A DNA stretch of 64,000 bases from Microbulbifer hydrolyticus (GTDB lineage: Bacteria > Pseudomonadota > Gammaproteobacteria > Pseudomonadales > Cellvibrionaceae), in assembly GCF_009931115.1 (NCBI RefSeq), contig NZ_CP047491.1:1308501-1372500 (forward strand), read 5' to 3'. Made by a program: the position numbers and the translations under genes. The notes under the pieces were generated by a model. That model worked only from the letters and a program-made list of their open reading frames with translations. It did no database searches and was not told the DNA's origin. Shown here piece after piece: positions 36,851 to 47,643 of the stretch; positions within the stretch are counted from its first letter, which is position 1; every line of letters starts with the position of its first letter.

Positions 36851-37057
36851 AAAATAGTCTTAACTGTTAGACCAAGGCATGATTGCTCTGATGGCGAGAG
36901 CGCGAATAATGGTCAGCCTGTATCGCGCCACCGAGCGCACCGAAGCGTGGGGGCTAATCCCGCCAGCGGCGCTTCCTAAACCAATAACAAACGCCATACT
37001 TGCGGAGTGTATCCGCCTGCAGGTTCCGTTGAGTAAACATCAGAGAGTTTTGTCCCG

Positions 37058-39031
<1,974 letters not shown>

Positions 39032-39067
39032 TCGCCTCGGCGCCGAGGTTATACAGATAAACGCAGC

Positions 39068-39102
39068 AAGCCGGGTTCAGTAGCGCTGACCCGGCTTTTT
39101 GT
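39068..39102 (+). terminator. Terminator after acetoacetyl-CoA synthetase
   Basis: A stem of AGCCGGGT and CAG pairing with CTG and ACCCGGCT, with one bulged T, ends in TTTTTG, about 40 bases after the stop codon. Confidence 0.85.
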
Positions 39103-39163
39103 TGCTTGTGACGCGTTTGTTCGGCATGGCGGCGCGATGGGGCTCCGAACTCGAGCCGACGGT

Positions 39164-39337
39164 TTATGCCGCTTTCAATGGGCGTTTAGCGTTGGCCTGA
39201 CACATCTTTTCCTGCTCTTCTCTCATCTTCCTCAGGGCCATGCGGGTGAAATATCCGCCCATCACGCATACAAATGCGATTATGCCCAGGCTCAATAAGC
39301 CGGAAAAACTGGTGAAAAGGTCGATCATTGCGTCCAT
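39164..39337 (-). CDS. Small DUF3149-like membrane protein
   Basis: A 57-residue protein with one membrane helix: MDAMIDLFTSFSGLLSLGII, then AFVCVMGGYFTRMALRKM and a charged tail with REEQEK. This layout matches the small DUF3149 proteins of gammaproteobacteria. GGAGG sits five bases before the ATG at 39337, strong evidence that this short frame is translated. Upstream lies a consensus FNR-type box and a -10-like hexamer at the spacing of an FNR-activated promoter, so expression is probably induced under low oxygen. Function unknown; a link to respiratory oxidase assembly would be speculation. Confidence 0.8.
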   Translation of the reverse strand: MDAMIDLFTSFSGLLSLGIIAFVCVMGGYFTRMALRKMREEQEKMCQANAKRPLKAA

Positions 39338-39417
39338 GGTTGCCTCCGGGGTTCATGGGCTCTTGCCTGATTGGCACAGCGGCTGGTCTTCCAGGCCACT
39401 TGTCTTTAACTCGGTCC

Positions 39418-39458
39418 AGTGTAAAGTGGCGCCCGCTGTCTCCCTTGATCCAGATCAA
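39418..39458 (-). promoter_or_regulatory. FNR/Anr-type box and promoter
   Basis: TTGAT-CCAG-ATCAA (39445-39458) is an exact match to the FNR/Anr consensus TTGAT-N4-ATCAA. On the minus strand a -10-like TACACT occupies 39423-39418, putting the likely start near 39411 and the box centre at about -40.5, the class II position. A rightward start serving 39663 is possible but less well spaced (TATGCT at 39484). Confidence 0.75.
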
Positions 39459-39662
39459 CTCGATGTTGCTTTCCCGGGGGCGGTATGCTGCGGATGACGT
39501 TGGTGCCCGACATGCGCGAATGGTTCGCGACGATCCGTTGGCTCTCCAGGCTGGAATGTGCTGGCGTGCTATCCCATATCGAGGATTCTGCGCTAGTCTT
39601 GCGCTAAGCTGTTGATAATTGATTCCAGTGCCCATAAACCAATAATTTCACGGAAGATAAGT

Positions 39663-40043
39663 ATGATTACCTACCTGTACTGGGCCGCCGTTATTGCTTT
39701 GGTCGTTCTCGCTCTGTTTGCCGGCAGCCGGTTTGGTAGCCTGGGCAAGGGGGCGATTGTCGGTGCGATCATCTTTCTGGCCGGTTGGCTCGCCTACTAC
39801 TTCCACTTTGAACAGGTTTTCGTCAAACGCTTTGGCGGTGTGATGCGTATCAGTGTGCCGGAAGGTCAGAGGCACCTCGGTGCTACCTGGAAGGACGATA
39901 ACCTCTGGGTGGAAAACTACGATCCGAAAACCAACGAGTGCATCTTTGCTGAGTATTCGAAAGGGAACCTGCTGGAAGGCCGGGTCGTCATTCGCAACTG
40001 CAACCCGCTGATGGAGCGCACCGGCTCCGCACCGGCACGCTGA
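39663..40043 (+). CDS. Hypothetical protein with N-terminal membrane helices
   Basis: A 126-residue protein I do not recognise. It starts with two closely spaced hydrophobic helices (YLYWAAVIALVVLALFAG and GAIVGAIIFLAGWLAYYFHF) followed by a soluble 75-residue region with ISVPEGQRHLGATWKDDNLWVENYD and NECIFAEYSKG. ATG 39663 has GGAAG six bases upstream. The soluble part is on the cytoplasmic or periplasmic side depending on topology. It precedes tamA by about 60 bases on the same strand, which could mean co-transcription and an envelope role, but there is no direct evidence. Confidence 0.75.
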   Translation: MITYLYWAAVIALVVLALFAGSRFGSLGKGAIVGAIIFLAGWLAYYFHFEQVFVKRFGGVMRISVPEGQRHLGATWKDDNLWVENYDPKTNECIFAEYSKGNLLEGRVVIRNCNPLMERTGSAPAR

Positions 40044-40106
40044 TTCGGGCTGAGTCCGGCCGGCTCCACCGGGGCCGGTGATTCACTGATGTAAAGGCCG
40101 GTAAAG

Positions 40107-42002
40107 TTGCGCCGTCCACCGCAACTTTTACTCGTGTTTGGCGTCGCAGTGGTGGTAGTTGGCAAACGGAACCTTGTCTTGCGCGTTTCTTGTTTCGCTC
40201 CCCGAGCTTCAGTTTTTCTAATGGCGACCTGTGTGTTGCTTGGCGCTCTATTTCTGGTGGCGCCGCAGCAGGGGCACGCCCTGCCATTTTTCGACAACCT
40301 GCCGAAGTTCAAGGTGCGGGTATCCGAGAACCGTGAACTGCAGGATTGGTTGAAAGACCAGCTGAAAGAGCAGCGCAAATCCAGCAGCGTACTCAAATCC
40401 TACGAAGATCCTTTAGATGTGGCCCGTTTTGAGCGCGGCACACTGGAAAAGCTCCTGCGCTCGCGCGGCTATTACGATGGCCGCGTGCGTCAGTCGGTTA
40501 GTGACGGTGAAATTCTTTACCGGGTGGTGCCCGGGCGGATCTACCGTATCAGCAGCCTCGACCTCCGCATGCCGGCACGACTCAAAGCCGGTTTTCCCGG
40601 CGTCGGCCTGAGTGAAGGCGATCCGCTGGAGGCGGAGAAGGTTACCGAAGGCGTCAAGCGTATCGAAACTTATCTGGCAGAGAACGCCTGCCTGCTGAAT
40701 GTGGACGTAAGCTACCAGGCCACGGTCGTGCACAGCGAGCACGCCGCCAGGCTCGAGTACCGCGTGGCCAAGAGCCCGGAGGTGAATGTCGGGCAGATCT
40801 ATGTGGAGGGTTTGACCACCGTCGACGAGGACTTCCTGCGCAAGCGTCTGAAGCTGGAGGAGGGTGACTGTTTCTCCCGCGGTAAAATGGATGCTGCCAA
40901 GCTTCGTCTGCTGCGCACCAACCTGATTGCTGGGGTAAATGCCGAGGTATCCGAACCGAATGCGGGCATTGTGGATATCACCTTCCTGGTTATCGAACGC
41001 AAGCACCGAACCATCCGTCTGGGGGTAGGGTATTCGTCTGATGATGGTGGTGGCGCATCGGCCGGCTGGGAACATCGTAATATTCTCGGTCGCGGTGAAA
41101 AAATTGAAGTAGAAACCCGGGCTTATGAGGTCACTCAATCGCTTAAGACCGAGTTACTGGTACCGCGATTTTTTCGCGATGACCAGGACTTCGCCGCAAA
41201 GGCAGAGGCTGAGAACGAAGACCGGGATTCTTACCAGGCAGAATCGATCACCATTGGCGGTACGATCTCTCGCCGCCAAACCAAACATCGCACCTTCAGT
41301 GTCGGTAGTGCGCTCAAGTTCAGCCGGGTGCAGGAAGAGGGTGAAGAGAGTGAAAATTACAATCTCCTGTCTTTCCCGCTCGGTGTCAAAATCGACACCA
41401 CTGATAACCTGCTCGACGCCCACCGGGGCGCGACGATCGCACTGGAAGTGAAACCCTACTTCGATCTCAGGAGTAGCGGGACGCAATTTACCAAAAACAC
41501 CCTGGTGATGACCGGTTACCACACGTTTGAAGAAACCCGGTTTGATCCGACGGTAGCACTGCGTATCAAGGCCGGTGTCATTAGCGGGGCCGACAACCTG
41601 GAAATTCCCGCGGATGAGCGCTTTTATGCTGGTGGTGGCGGATCCGTTCGCGGTTATGCCTACCAGGCGCTCGGGCCGCGGCGTCTGATCCCGCCAACGG
41701 AGCCGGGTGAACTCCCGAAACTCTCTGACCCGATCGGCGGGCGAGGGTTGAGCGAAATATCGCTGGAAGGGCGCTTTCGTTTTACCAAAAGCTGGGGCGG
41801 CGTTTTTTTTGTTGATGGCGGTAACGCCTATGCGGACCCACAGCCCAGTTTTGATGATCTTTACTGGGGCGCAGGCTTCGGTGTGCGCTATATGACGTCG
41901 TTTGCACCCCTGCGGTTTGACATCGCTTTCCCGCTGGATCGGCGGGAAGGTCTGGACGATAGCCGCTATCAGGTTTATGTCAGTCTCGGACAGGCGTTCT
42001 GA
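40107..42002 (+). CDS. tamA: TamA-like outer-membrane translocation and assembly protein
   Basis: Omp85-family beta-barrel that with TamB helps outer-membrane protein insertion and phospholipid transport; 631 residues. After an uncertain N-terminus and export signal (VFLMATCVLLGALFLVA, cleaved near GHA) come three POTRA domains (about 60-330) and a 16-strand barrel, with the conserved lid motif GGGGSVRGY near 515 and terminal aromatic QVYVSLGQAF. The start is unsure: TTG 40107 gives an unusually long leader, while ATG 40221 lies inside it just before the signal core but lacks a ribosome site. tamB begins two bases after the stop. Confidence 0.9.
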   Translation: MRRPPQLLLVFGVAVVVVGKRNLVLRVSCFAPRASVFLMATCVLLGALFLVAPQQGHALPFFDNLPKFKVRVSENRELQDWLKDQLKEQRKSSSVLKSYEDPLDVARFERGTLEKLLRSRGYYDGRVRQSVSDGEILYRVVPGRIYRISSLDLRMPARLKAGFPGVGLSEGDPLEAEKVTEGVKRIETYLAENACLLNVDVSYQATVVHSEHAARLEYRVAKSPEVNVGQIYVEGLTTVDEDFLRKRLKLEEGDCFSRGKMDAAKLRLLRTNLIAGVNAEVSEPNAGIVDITFLVIERKHRTIRLGVGYSSDDGGGASAGWEHRNILGRGEKIEVETRAYEVTQSLKTELLVPRFFRDDQDFAAKAEAENEDRDSYQAESITIGGTISRRQTKHRTFSVGSALKFSRVQEEGEESENYNLLSFPLGVKIDTTDNLLDAHRGATIALEVKPYFDLRSSGTQFTKNTLVMTGYHTFEETRFDPTVALRIKAGVISGADNLEIPADERFYAGGGGSVRGYAYQALGPRRLIPPTEPGELPKLSDPIGGRGLSEISLEGRFRFTKSWGGVFFVDGGNAYADPQPSFDDLYWGAGFGVRYMTSFAPLRFDIAFPLDRREGLDDSRYQVYVSLGQAF

Positions 42003-42004
42003 TC

Positions 42005-45000
42005 ATGGCTGACGTTTCCACACGCAAGAAATCTCATCACATACGCTGGCCACGGGCGCCGCGGCTGACCCTGTTTGTCACGACGCTGGTGATGCCATTG
42101 TTGATGGCAATTTTTCTTGTCGGCTCAGACTCAGGGCGCGAGGCGCTGACCCGCGGCGGTCTGGCGATTGCCCGCTATTACCTGCCGGATCTGGAAATCA
42201 ACGCCGACGGGGTGCGCAGCGAGGAGCTGGGGCACTGGTATTTCGAGTCATTGCGGGTGCGCTATAAAGAGCGGCCGATGGTCGATGCACACCAGCTGGG
42301 CCTGCATCTCGATATGCAGAAACTGTGGCGAAACCAGATTCATATCCGGGAGTTAAGCGCCCGCTCTTTCCTGTTCGACAACACATTGCTGGGTGAGTAC
42401 TTACAGGCCCATGTCAGCGAGGAGGAGGTCGAGGATGCCGCCGAGAAGGTGGATGACCCCTATATGCCTGCAATCTGGCTGGAGCGCCTGGCGGTGGAGC
42501 GGCTGACGGTAATCGATACGGCGCTGAAGGATTTTCCGGTAGTAGCGATCAAAGGGAGTGGCAGTTATCGCTGGCCCGATCGTGAATCGGCACTGACACT
42601 GGACGTGGCAGAGATACAAGGGAAGGGACTGCACCTGCAGCTGGATGGCAAAATGCAGAGTGAAACCGTTTACGTGCTGTCGCTGACGGCGGGTGAGCGG
42701 CCCGACGGTTTTCTCGGCCGCCTGCTTCAGTTACCCGAGGGTGAGGCGCTGGACGCTGATGGCCGATTCCTGTTGGAGCTCACCGGGGAAAACCAGTTGA
42801 AGGTGGATGTGGAGCGATTCTCCCTGCCATTGGTCGATCACCGTTTTGGCCTTTCCGGGGGCGCAGACGTGGCACTGTCGCCATGGGGTGTCACCACCGA
42901 CGAACTCTCTCTCACGGTTGACGAAACCCGTCACAGCATCCGCGGCACGATTGATAGTGAGGCCGTGGATTTGAACGTGCAGCTTAATCGTCTGCCGGTG
43001 GCGATATCCCAGCCTTGGCAGGATTTCCTGCAGGGAGGTTGGGTCTCCGCGGATCTGGCGGTCAAGGGGCCGCTCAGGCTACCGAATGCGGACGGCACGC
43101 TGGAATTACGGTCCAGCTACCAGCAGCAGCCGGTGCATCTCACCAGTGAGGTGGAGACGGTTGAAGATGTTATTTACATTCGCACCGCGCATCTGGCGTT
43201 TGTCGAAGCGGAACTCGACGCCAGTGGCAGCGTGGATATCGGTGGCGAGTCCATTGATCTAGAGGGGGTCATTGAGCAACTGCCGGTGGCGGAGATCCGT
43301 CGAATCCTGGCCGCATTGAAAGAAACACGCGACGTTGAAATTCCCCCCGAGCTGGACGGCACCATCAAACGCTTGAAGCTAACGGCGAACGGTCCCTGGA
43401 CCAACCCGCAGCTTACTGTGGAGCTTGACAGTGCAGTGCAATACAAGGAGTTGGACGCGTCTTTACAGGGGCTAGCGACCGGTGACCTGAAAAAAATCGC
43501 CATCAGCGACCTGCTGCTGGAGGGCGACGGCATCCGGGCCGGGGGCAGCGGCGAAGTCAACCTCGAGGACAAGGCGTTGCAGTTCCAGCTGGATGTGGCC
43601 GCGCGCGGTTTACAGCCAGCGGAGCGGTTCGGGCTGCCGGTGGACCCGGGCACCGAGGTGGACCTGGATGCCGTGGTATCCATTGCCGGGCCCTTTAGTA
43701 ACCCGAAAATGTCGGCGCGCCTTTCTTCGGACGGCCAGTACCGCGAATATCGCTACCGCCTGCGCGGCGGTGCCGCGGGCAATGCCGAGAAACTGACGTT
43801 CGATCGACTGCGCCTGGATCTCTATTCAGGCGCTGCCGCGCCTTCCAGTGAAAATGGCGCCCATTCCCTGATGCCGGATCAGGTAACGGATCCGGGACAG
43901 GACTACCCCCTGCTGCAATCCCGCGAGCATGTCAACGGCACCGCCGCGCTCGCTGCCGACTCTGAGCTGGCGCGCCAGCGCGGCAATGCCTGGCTCGAGC
44001 TCAATGGCGTCGTGGAGCCGAAAGCACAGCGCGCGAATGGCAGTGTCGCCGGGCGCAACATCCCGCTTGGATTGGCCGAGCTTGCCGGCGTGCAACTGCC
44101 TCTGTCCCTGCGCGGCGAGTTGAGTATTGACGGTCAATTTTCAGGTCCGTTTTCCTCACCCGAGGCCACCGCCAATATCCTCGGGCTCGGCGAGTTTCGC
44201 GGCGAGCCCTGGCATATTCAGGGAGATGTCAGTTACGGCAAGGCGCAAATAATGCTTTCAGAGGTGAGGTTGCTGTGGGCCGGGCGCAACCAGCTGACCG
44301 CCGATGGCAGCCTCAGCCAGCAGGCGATGGACCTGGAAGTACGTGCTCAGGCAGTACTGATGGACTTTGAGGAGTGGATACGCGCGGATATTGCCGATAG
44401 TGGTGAGCTGTCCCTGTGGGCGACTGCCAGGGGGACACCAAAAAAACCGGATCTTGCGGGTGAACTCAAAATCAGTGGTCGCGCACCGGCGCTGCGGGAT
44501 GATGCACTGGTGGAGTCGCCGCTCACCCTGTTACTGGAATGGCAGACGCAGTCGGGCAACCTGAACATGAACCTCGATGCGAGCCACGGTAACCGCAAGG
44601 CAGCCAACGCCAGCGCCACGCTGGCCATTGCGCCGATTCTTGATCAGCTATTCCGCGAAAAGCCGGAGGGGGAATCGCCACCACTGCCAGTTGATTTGCG
44701 TGCCAGTGGCCAGGCGGACCTGGCAGCCCTGGGTGCTTTCTTCGACCCGGAAATCCACACCATGCGTGGGCAGCTGGATTTCAATCTCACCGCCGATGGC
44801 ACCAGCGCCGCACCCAATGCCCGTGGCAAGATCAACCTGCGTGACGGTTACTACGAGCACCGCCCGAGTAATACGCGCCTGCGTAAAATCGTGTTTGTAG
44901 CGGAACTCACCCCGGAGGCCTGGCGGATAGTGGAGGCGAGCGCACGCGACGCCGATCGCGGGCGCGTGGACCTCCAGGGTGCGGTCCGATTCAGTGCGCC

Positions 45001-45976
45001 GGAACCGCCCGCCCTGAATTTTTCTGTTACGGCACGCAATGCCCACCTGCTCAATATGCCCGGCGCCAAGGGTGCCTTTAGTGGTGAGCTGCGGTTGACC
45101 GGCACTACCGAAGACGCGCTGTTGGCGGGCACCCTCAACCTGCGCCCACTGGCGGTGCAGGTGGAGCATTTTATCGGTAGCAGCGTACCTGAGATAGATG
45201 TGGTTGAAGTGGAGGTGTATGGCGGGGAAAGCGACCAGGGACCCTCGTTGATGGAAAACATCGCGCTGCAACTGAAGGTGGTGCTGGACCAGCAATCCTT
45301 TGTTCGCGGGCTTGGCCTGGATTCCGAGCTCAAGGGCAATATTGATATCGCCGGTACCGCCGCGGATCCACAGGCGTCTGGCACTTTGAACATTGTGCGC
45401 GGCAAGTTCGACCTCCTGGGCAAAAAGTTCGAACTCCAGGAAGGGCAGGTTCAGTTCGAAAACAATGTCGCCGCCCTCTACGTGAAAGGAGTACATACCT
45501 ATCCCGAGGGCGAGATCACCGCGGAGATTTCCGGCACCACCGATGACCCGAAGATCGAATTCAGCTCCAATCCCGCAGCGGCCCAGGATGAAATCTTCGC
45601 CCAGCTGCTGTTTGGCAAGTCTCTCACGGATATTTCTCCGTTACAGGCTGTGCGCCTGGTGGGTGTGGTTCGCTCCTTGCAGACCGGTAACGCCGGTTTC
45701 GACCCCCTGGCCAGTACCCGTGATCTGGTGGGGCTGGATACGCTGGATTTCGAATCCGAGGCCACGGATGAGGGGGACCAGTACTCACTCAGCCTCGGTA
45801 AATACATCACCAGCCGTATCTATCTCGAGCTTCAGCGCAGTACGGACCCACTAAACCCATGGCAGGCAGAGATGCAGATTGAGCTGCGTAAAAATCTGCG
45901 CCTTGATATCAAATCGTCCGATAACAACGAAAGCGGTGCCGGAAGTGTGGAACTGCAGTGGAAGAAGGATTACTGA
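42005..45976 (+). CDS. tamB: TamB-like translocation and assembly module protein
   Basis: Very large AsmA/DUF490-type inner-membrane-anchored protein spanning the periplasm as a lipid-transporting beta-taco; 1323 residues. One N-terminal membrane helix (LTLFVTTLVMPLLMAIFLVG, about 21-40) precedes a long repetitive beta-rich body. The conserved C-terminal DUF490 region (from about 960) includes GKINLRDGYYEH, GTLNIVRGKFDLLGKKFEL and EIFAQLLFGKSLTDISPLQA. The length matches E. coli TamB (about 1260). The start follows the tamA stop by two bases, indicating coupled translation. Confidence 0.94.
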   Translation: MADVSTRKKSHHIRWPRAPRLTLFVTTLVMPLLMAIFLVGSDSGREALTRGGLAIARYYLPDLEINADGVRSEELGHWYFESLRVRYKERPMVDAHQLGLHLDMQKLWRNQIHIRELSARSFLFDNTLLGEYLQAHVSEEEVEDAAEKVDDPYMPAIWLERLAVERLTVIDTALKDFPVVAIKGSGSYRWPDRESALTLDVAEIQGKGLHLQLDGKMQSETVYVLSLTAGERPDGFLGRLLQLPEGEALDADGRFLLELTGENQLKVDVERFSLPLVDHRFGLSGGADVALSPWGVTTDELSLTVDETRHSIRGTIDSEAVDLNVQLNRLPVAISQPWQDFLQGGWVSADLAVKGPLRLPNADGTLELRSSYQQQPVHLTSEVETVEDVIYIRTAHLAFVEAELDASGSVDIGGESIDLEGVIEQLPVAEIRRILAALKETRDVEIPPELDGTIKRLKLTANGPWTNPQLTVELDSAVQYKELDASLQGLATGDLKKIAISDLLLEGDGIRAGGSGEVNLEDKALQFQLDVAARGLQPAERFGLPVDPGTEVDLDAVVSIAGPFSNPKMSARLSSDGQYREYRYRLRGGAAGNAEKLTFDRLRLDLYSGAAAPSSENGAHSLMPDQVTDPGQDYPLLQSREHVNGTAALAADSELARQRGNAWLELNGVVEPKAQRANGSVAGRNIPLGLAELAGVQLPLSLRGELSIDGQFSGPFSSPEATANILGLGEFRGEPWHIQGDVSYGKAQIMLSEVRLLWAGRNQLTADGSLSQQAMDLEVRAQAVLMDFEEWIRADIADSGELSLWATARGTPKKPDLAGELKISGRAPALRDDALVESPLTLLLEWQTQSGNLNMNLDASHGNRKAANASATLAIAPILDQLFREKPEGESPPLPVDLRASGQADLAALGAFFDPEIHTMRGQLDFNLTADGTSAAPNARGKINLRDGYYEHRPSNTRLRKIVFVAELTPEAWRIVEASARDADRGRVDLQGAVRFSAPEPPALNFSVTARNAHLLNMPGAKGAFSGELRLTGTTEDALLAGTLNLRPLAVQVEHFIGSSVPEIDVVEVEVYGGESDQGPSLMENIALQLKVVLDQQSFVRGLGLDSELKGNIDIAGTAADPQASGTLNIVRGKFDLLGKKFELQEGQVQFENNVAALYVKGVHTYPEGEITAEISGTTDDPKIEFSSNPAAAQDEIFAQLLFGKSLTDISPLQAVRLVGVVRSLQTGNAGFDPLASTRDLVGLDTLDFESEATDEGDQYSLSLGKYITSRIYLELQRSTDPLNPWQAEMQIELRKNLRLDIKSSDNNESGAGSVELQWKKDY

Positions 45977-46023
45977 GCAACTATAAAAATTGAATCTAAT
46001 TAAAAACGATGGGAGAAAACGAA

Positions 46024-46689
46024 ATGGAATATTCACTCGTTGTACTGGCCGCCGGATACTCCCATCGTTTTGGCAGTGACAAACGTCTCGCCAGCATTCA
46101 GGGCGAACCGATGCTGTTGCGTACCCTGCAGACCGTACTGGAAGCCTCTGCTGAGGTGAGAGACTCCGCGGTGCAGGTGATCCTGCGTGCTCGCGACCCG
46201 GTTATGGCCAATGGTCTCAAAAAAATGCCGGTTCAGGTGTTACACGCACCGGTGTGGCCAGTCAGTATGGGGGCAAGTCTCGCCTTTGCCGTTGAGAGCC
46301 TGCAGCGCGCCGGCGCCAACCCCAAGACTGTTCTGGTATGCATGGGCGACATGCCTTTCGTCGAGCCGGAAACTCTGGTTGCTATCCTCCGGGCCGCCCG
46401 CGAAGATCGCATTCACGTTCCGGTTTGTGCCGGTACCCGTGGCTACCCGATCGCGATCGGCCGCAAATACCTCTCCGCCCTGTCCCGCCTGCGCAACACC
46501 AGCATGGAAAAGGTGTTGCGAATTTTTGACGATGCCGTAGTGGATGTTGAAGTAAACGACCCCGCAATCAACTGTGACATCAATCGCCCGGACGATTTCC
46601 ACGCAGCAGTGCGGCAGGATCTGTTCGGTAAAATTTTTGCATCTCCCGATAAAGTCGAGGGTGAGCTGCTTCCATCGCCAACGGAATAA
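46024..46689 (+). CDS. MobA/MocA-like nucleotidyltransferase
   Basis: A 221-residue NTP-transferase of the molybdenum cofactor family. The N-terminal nucleotide motif is VVLAAGYSHRFGSDKRLASI; the second motif CMGDMPFVEPETL carries the metal-binding aspartate. MocA-type enzymes add CMP to molybdopterin and MobA adds GMP, but related proteins act on other substrates and no molybdoenzyme genes are near. ATG 46024 is used because GGGAG lies about ten bases upstream; ATG 46009 lacks a site. The 3' 110 bases overlap the convergent MtfA-like gene. Confidence 0.82.
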   Translation: MEYSLVVLAAGYSHRFGSDKRLASIQGEPMLLRTLQTVLEASAEVRDSAVQVILRARDPVMANGLKKMPVQVLHAPVWPVSMGASLAFAVESLQRAGANPKTVLVCMGDMPFVEPETLVAILRAAREDRIHVPVCAGTRGYPIAIGRKYLSALSRLRNTSMEKVLRIFDDAVVDVEVNDPAINCDINRPDDFHAAVRQDLFGKIFASPDKVEGELLPSPTE

Positions 46690-47533
46690 TAAAATAGGCC
46701 TCTGTGGCTACTGCAAAAAACTCCGCCGGGGACTGGGCCCCGTAGGTATCCAGCACGGAACCAGACTGGGTCGAAGGTGCTACAAGCGCTTCCCGCTCGA
46801 CTGACTGTGCCATTGTATGTAGCTCATGGAGGCGCTGGCGCAATTGGGCAAATGCCTCTTGCATCACCGGCGCCCAGGTCTTGCTATCGGCGCTGCGTTC
46901 AAAGGGCGGGCGCCCATCCACGTGGCCATCCTCCTCATCCAGCTTGTGCGCGAACTCGTGAATCGCCACATTGTGTCCCTGTTCCGGATGCGCCAGCCCT
47001 TGTTGAAGATCATCCCATGACAGTACCACCGGCCCGCGGTAATGGGCTTCGCCGGCGCGCGCACTCAGGTGTGTGGACCGCACGTGGCCCTGGTGGCGGG
47101 TCTCTTCCGCCACGTAGGCATCCGGGTAGACCAGAATGGTACGTAGCGCCGGATAGCAGTTGTTGTCTCGCTCCAGTAGCAGCAGGCAGGCGTGGGCGGC
47201 GATCACCACGCGCATATCCTCGGTCACCTCAAGCCCATCGCACCCTACAAACTCCTTGTCGCGTAAAAACAGGCTGACGTTCTGCTGCAGTTCCTGTTGC
47301 CTGGCGATGGGCAGCTCAGGATAGAGTGCCAGCCGGCTGCGCAAAATCGCTTCCTGTCTGGCGCTTAGCGGTCGCGAGCGAAGATAGCCGCGGCGCAAAC
47401 GCTGCCACGCCATAGGCACCACCCAGATCAAAACCGCAAACACAATGACCGCTAAAAATGTCGTCAAACCCAGGCTCCCTGCGCGCTGATTCTGCGCCAG
47501 TATATCTTCTGCGCATGTACATCTCACAAGCAT
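46580..47533 (-). CDS. mtfA: MtfA-like zinc peptidase (M90 family)
   Basis: Homologue of the E. coli Mlc titration factor, a zinc aminopeptidase affecting glucose-phosphotransferase control; 317 residues from ATG 47533. This version has an N-terminal membrane helix (LTTFLAVIVFAVLIWVVPMA, about 23-42). The zinc motif HEFAH is at 192-196 and the third ligand is likely in SPAEFFAVATEAYF. AGAGG lies nine bases before the chosen ATG; a longer frame to 47707 has no supporting site. The 3' end is antisense to the end of the MobA-like gene over 110 bases. Whether an Mlc partner exists here is unknown. Confidence 0.85.
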   Translation of the reverse strand: MLVRCTCAEDILAQNQRAGSLGLTTFLAVIVFAVLIWVVPMAWQRLRRGYLRSRPLSARQEAILRSRLALYPELPIARQQELQQNVSLFLRDKEFVGCDGLEVTEDMRVVIAAHACLLLLERDNNCYPALRTILVYPDAYVAEETRHQGHVRSTHLSARAGEAHYRGPVVLSWDDLQQGLAHPEQGHNVAIHEFAHKLDEEDGHVDGRPPFERSADSKTWAPVMQEAFAQLRQRLHELHTMAQSVEREALVAPSTQSGSVLDTYGAQSPAEFFAVATEAYFIIPLAMEAAHPRLYREMQKFYRTDPAALLRGNRPGD

Positions 47534-47643
47534 GAATATTGACCTCTGGTGATATTCTGCGACCATGTCCGCCGCGCGCAAGCACGCGCCAGGAAAGCAA
47601 CCACGATAAGAAGTAATAAGTAAAAAGGCAGGATTGTCAGGGT

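Noticed and set aside
39186..39635. 149-codon minus-strand frame near 39.4 kb
   Set aside because: It overlaps the better supported 57-residue gene in another frame, has no ribosome site and no domain.
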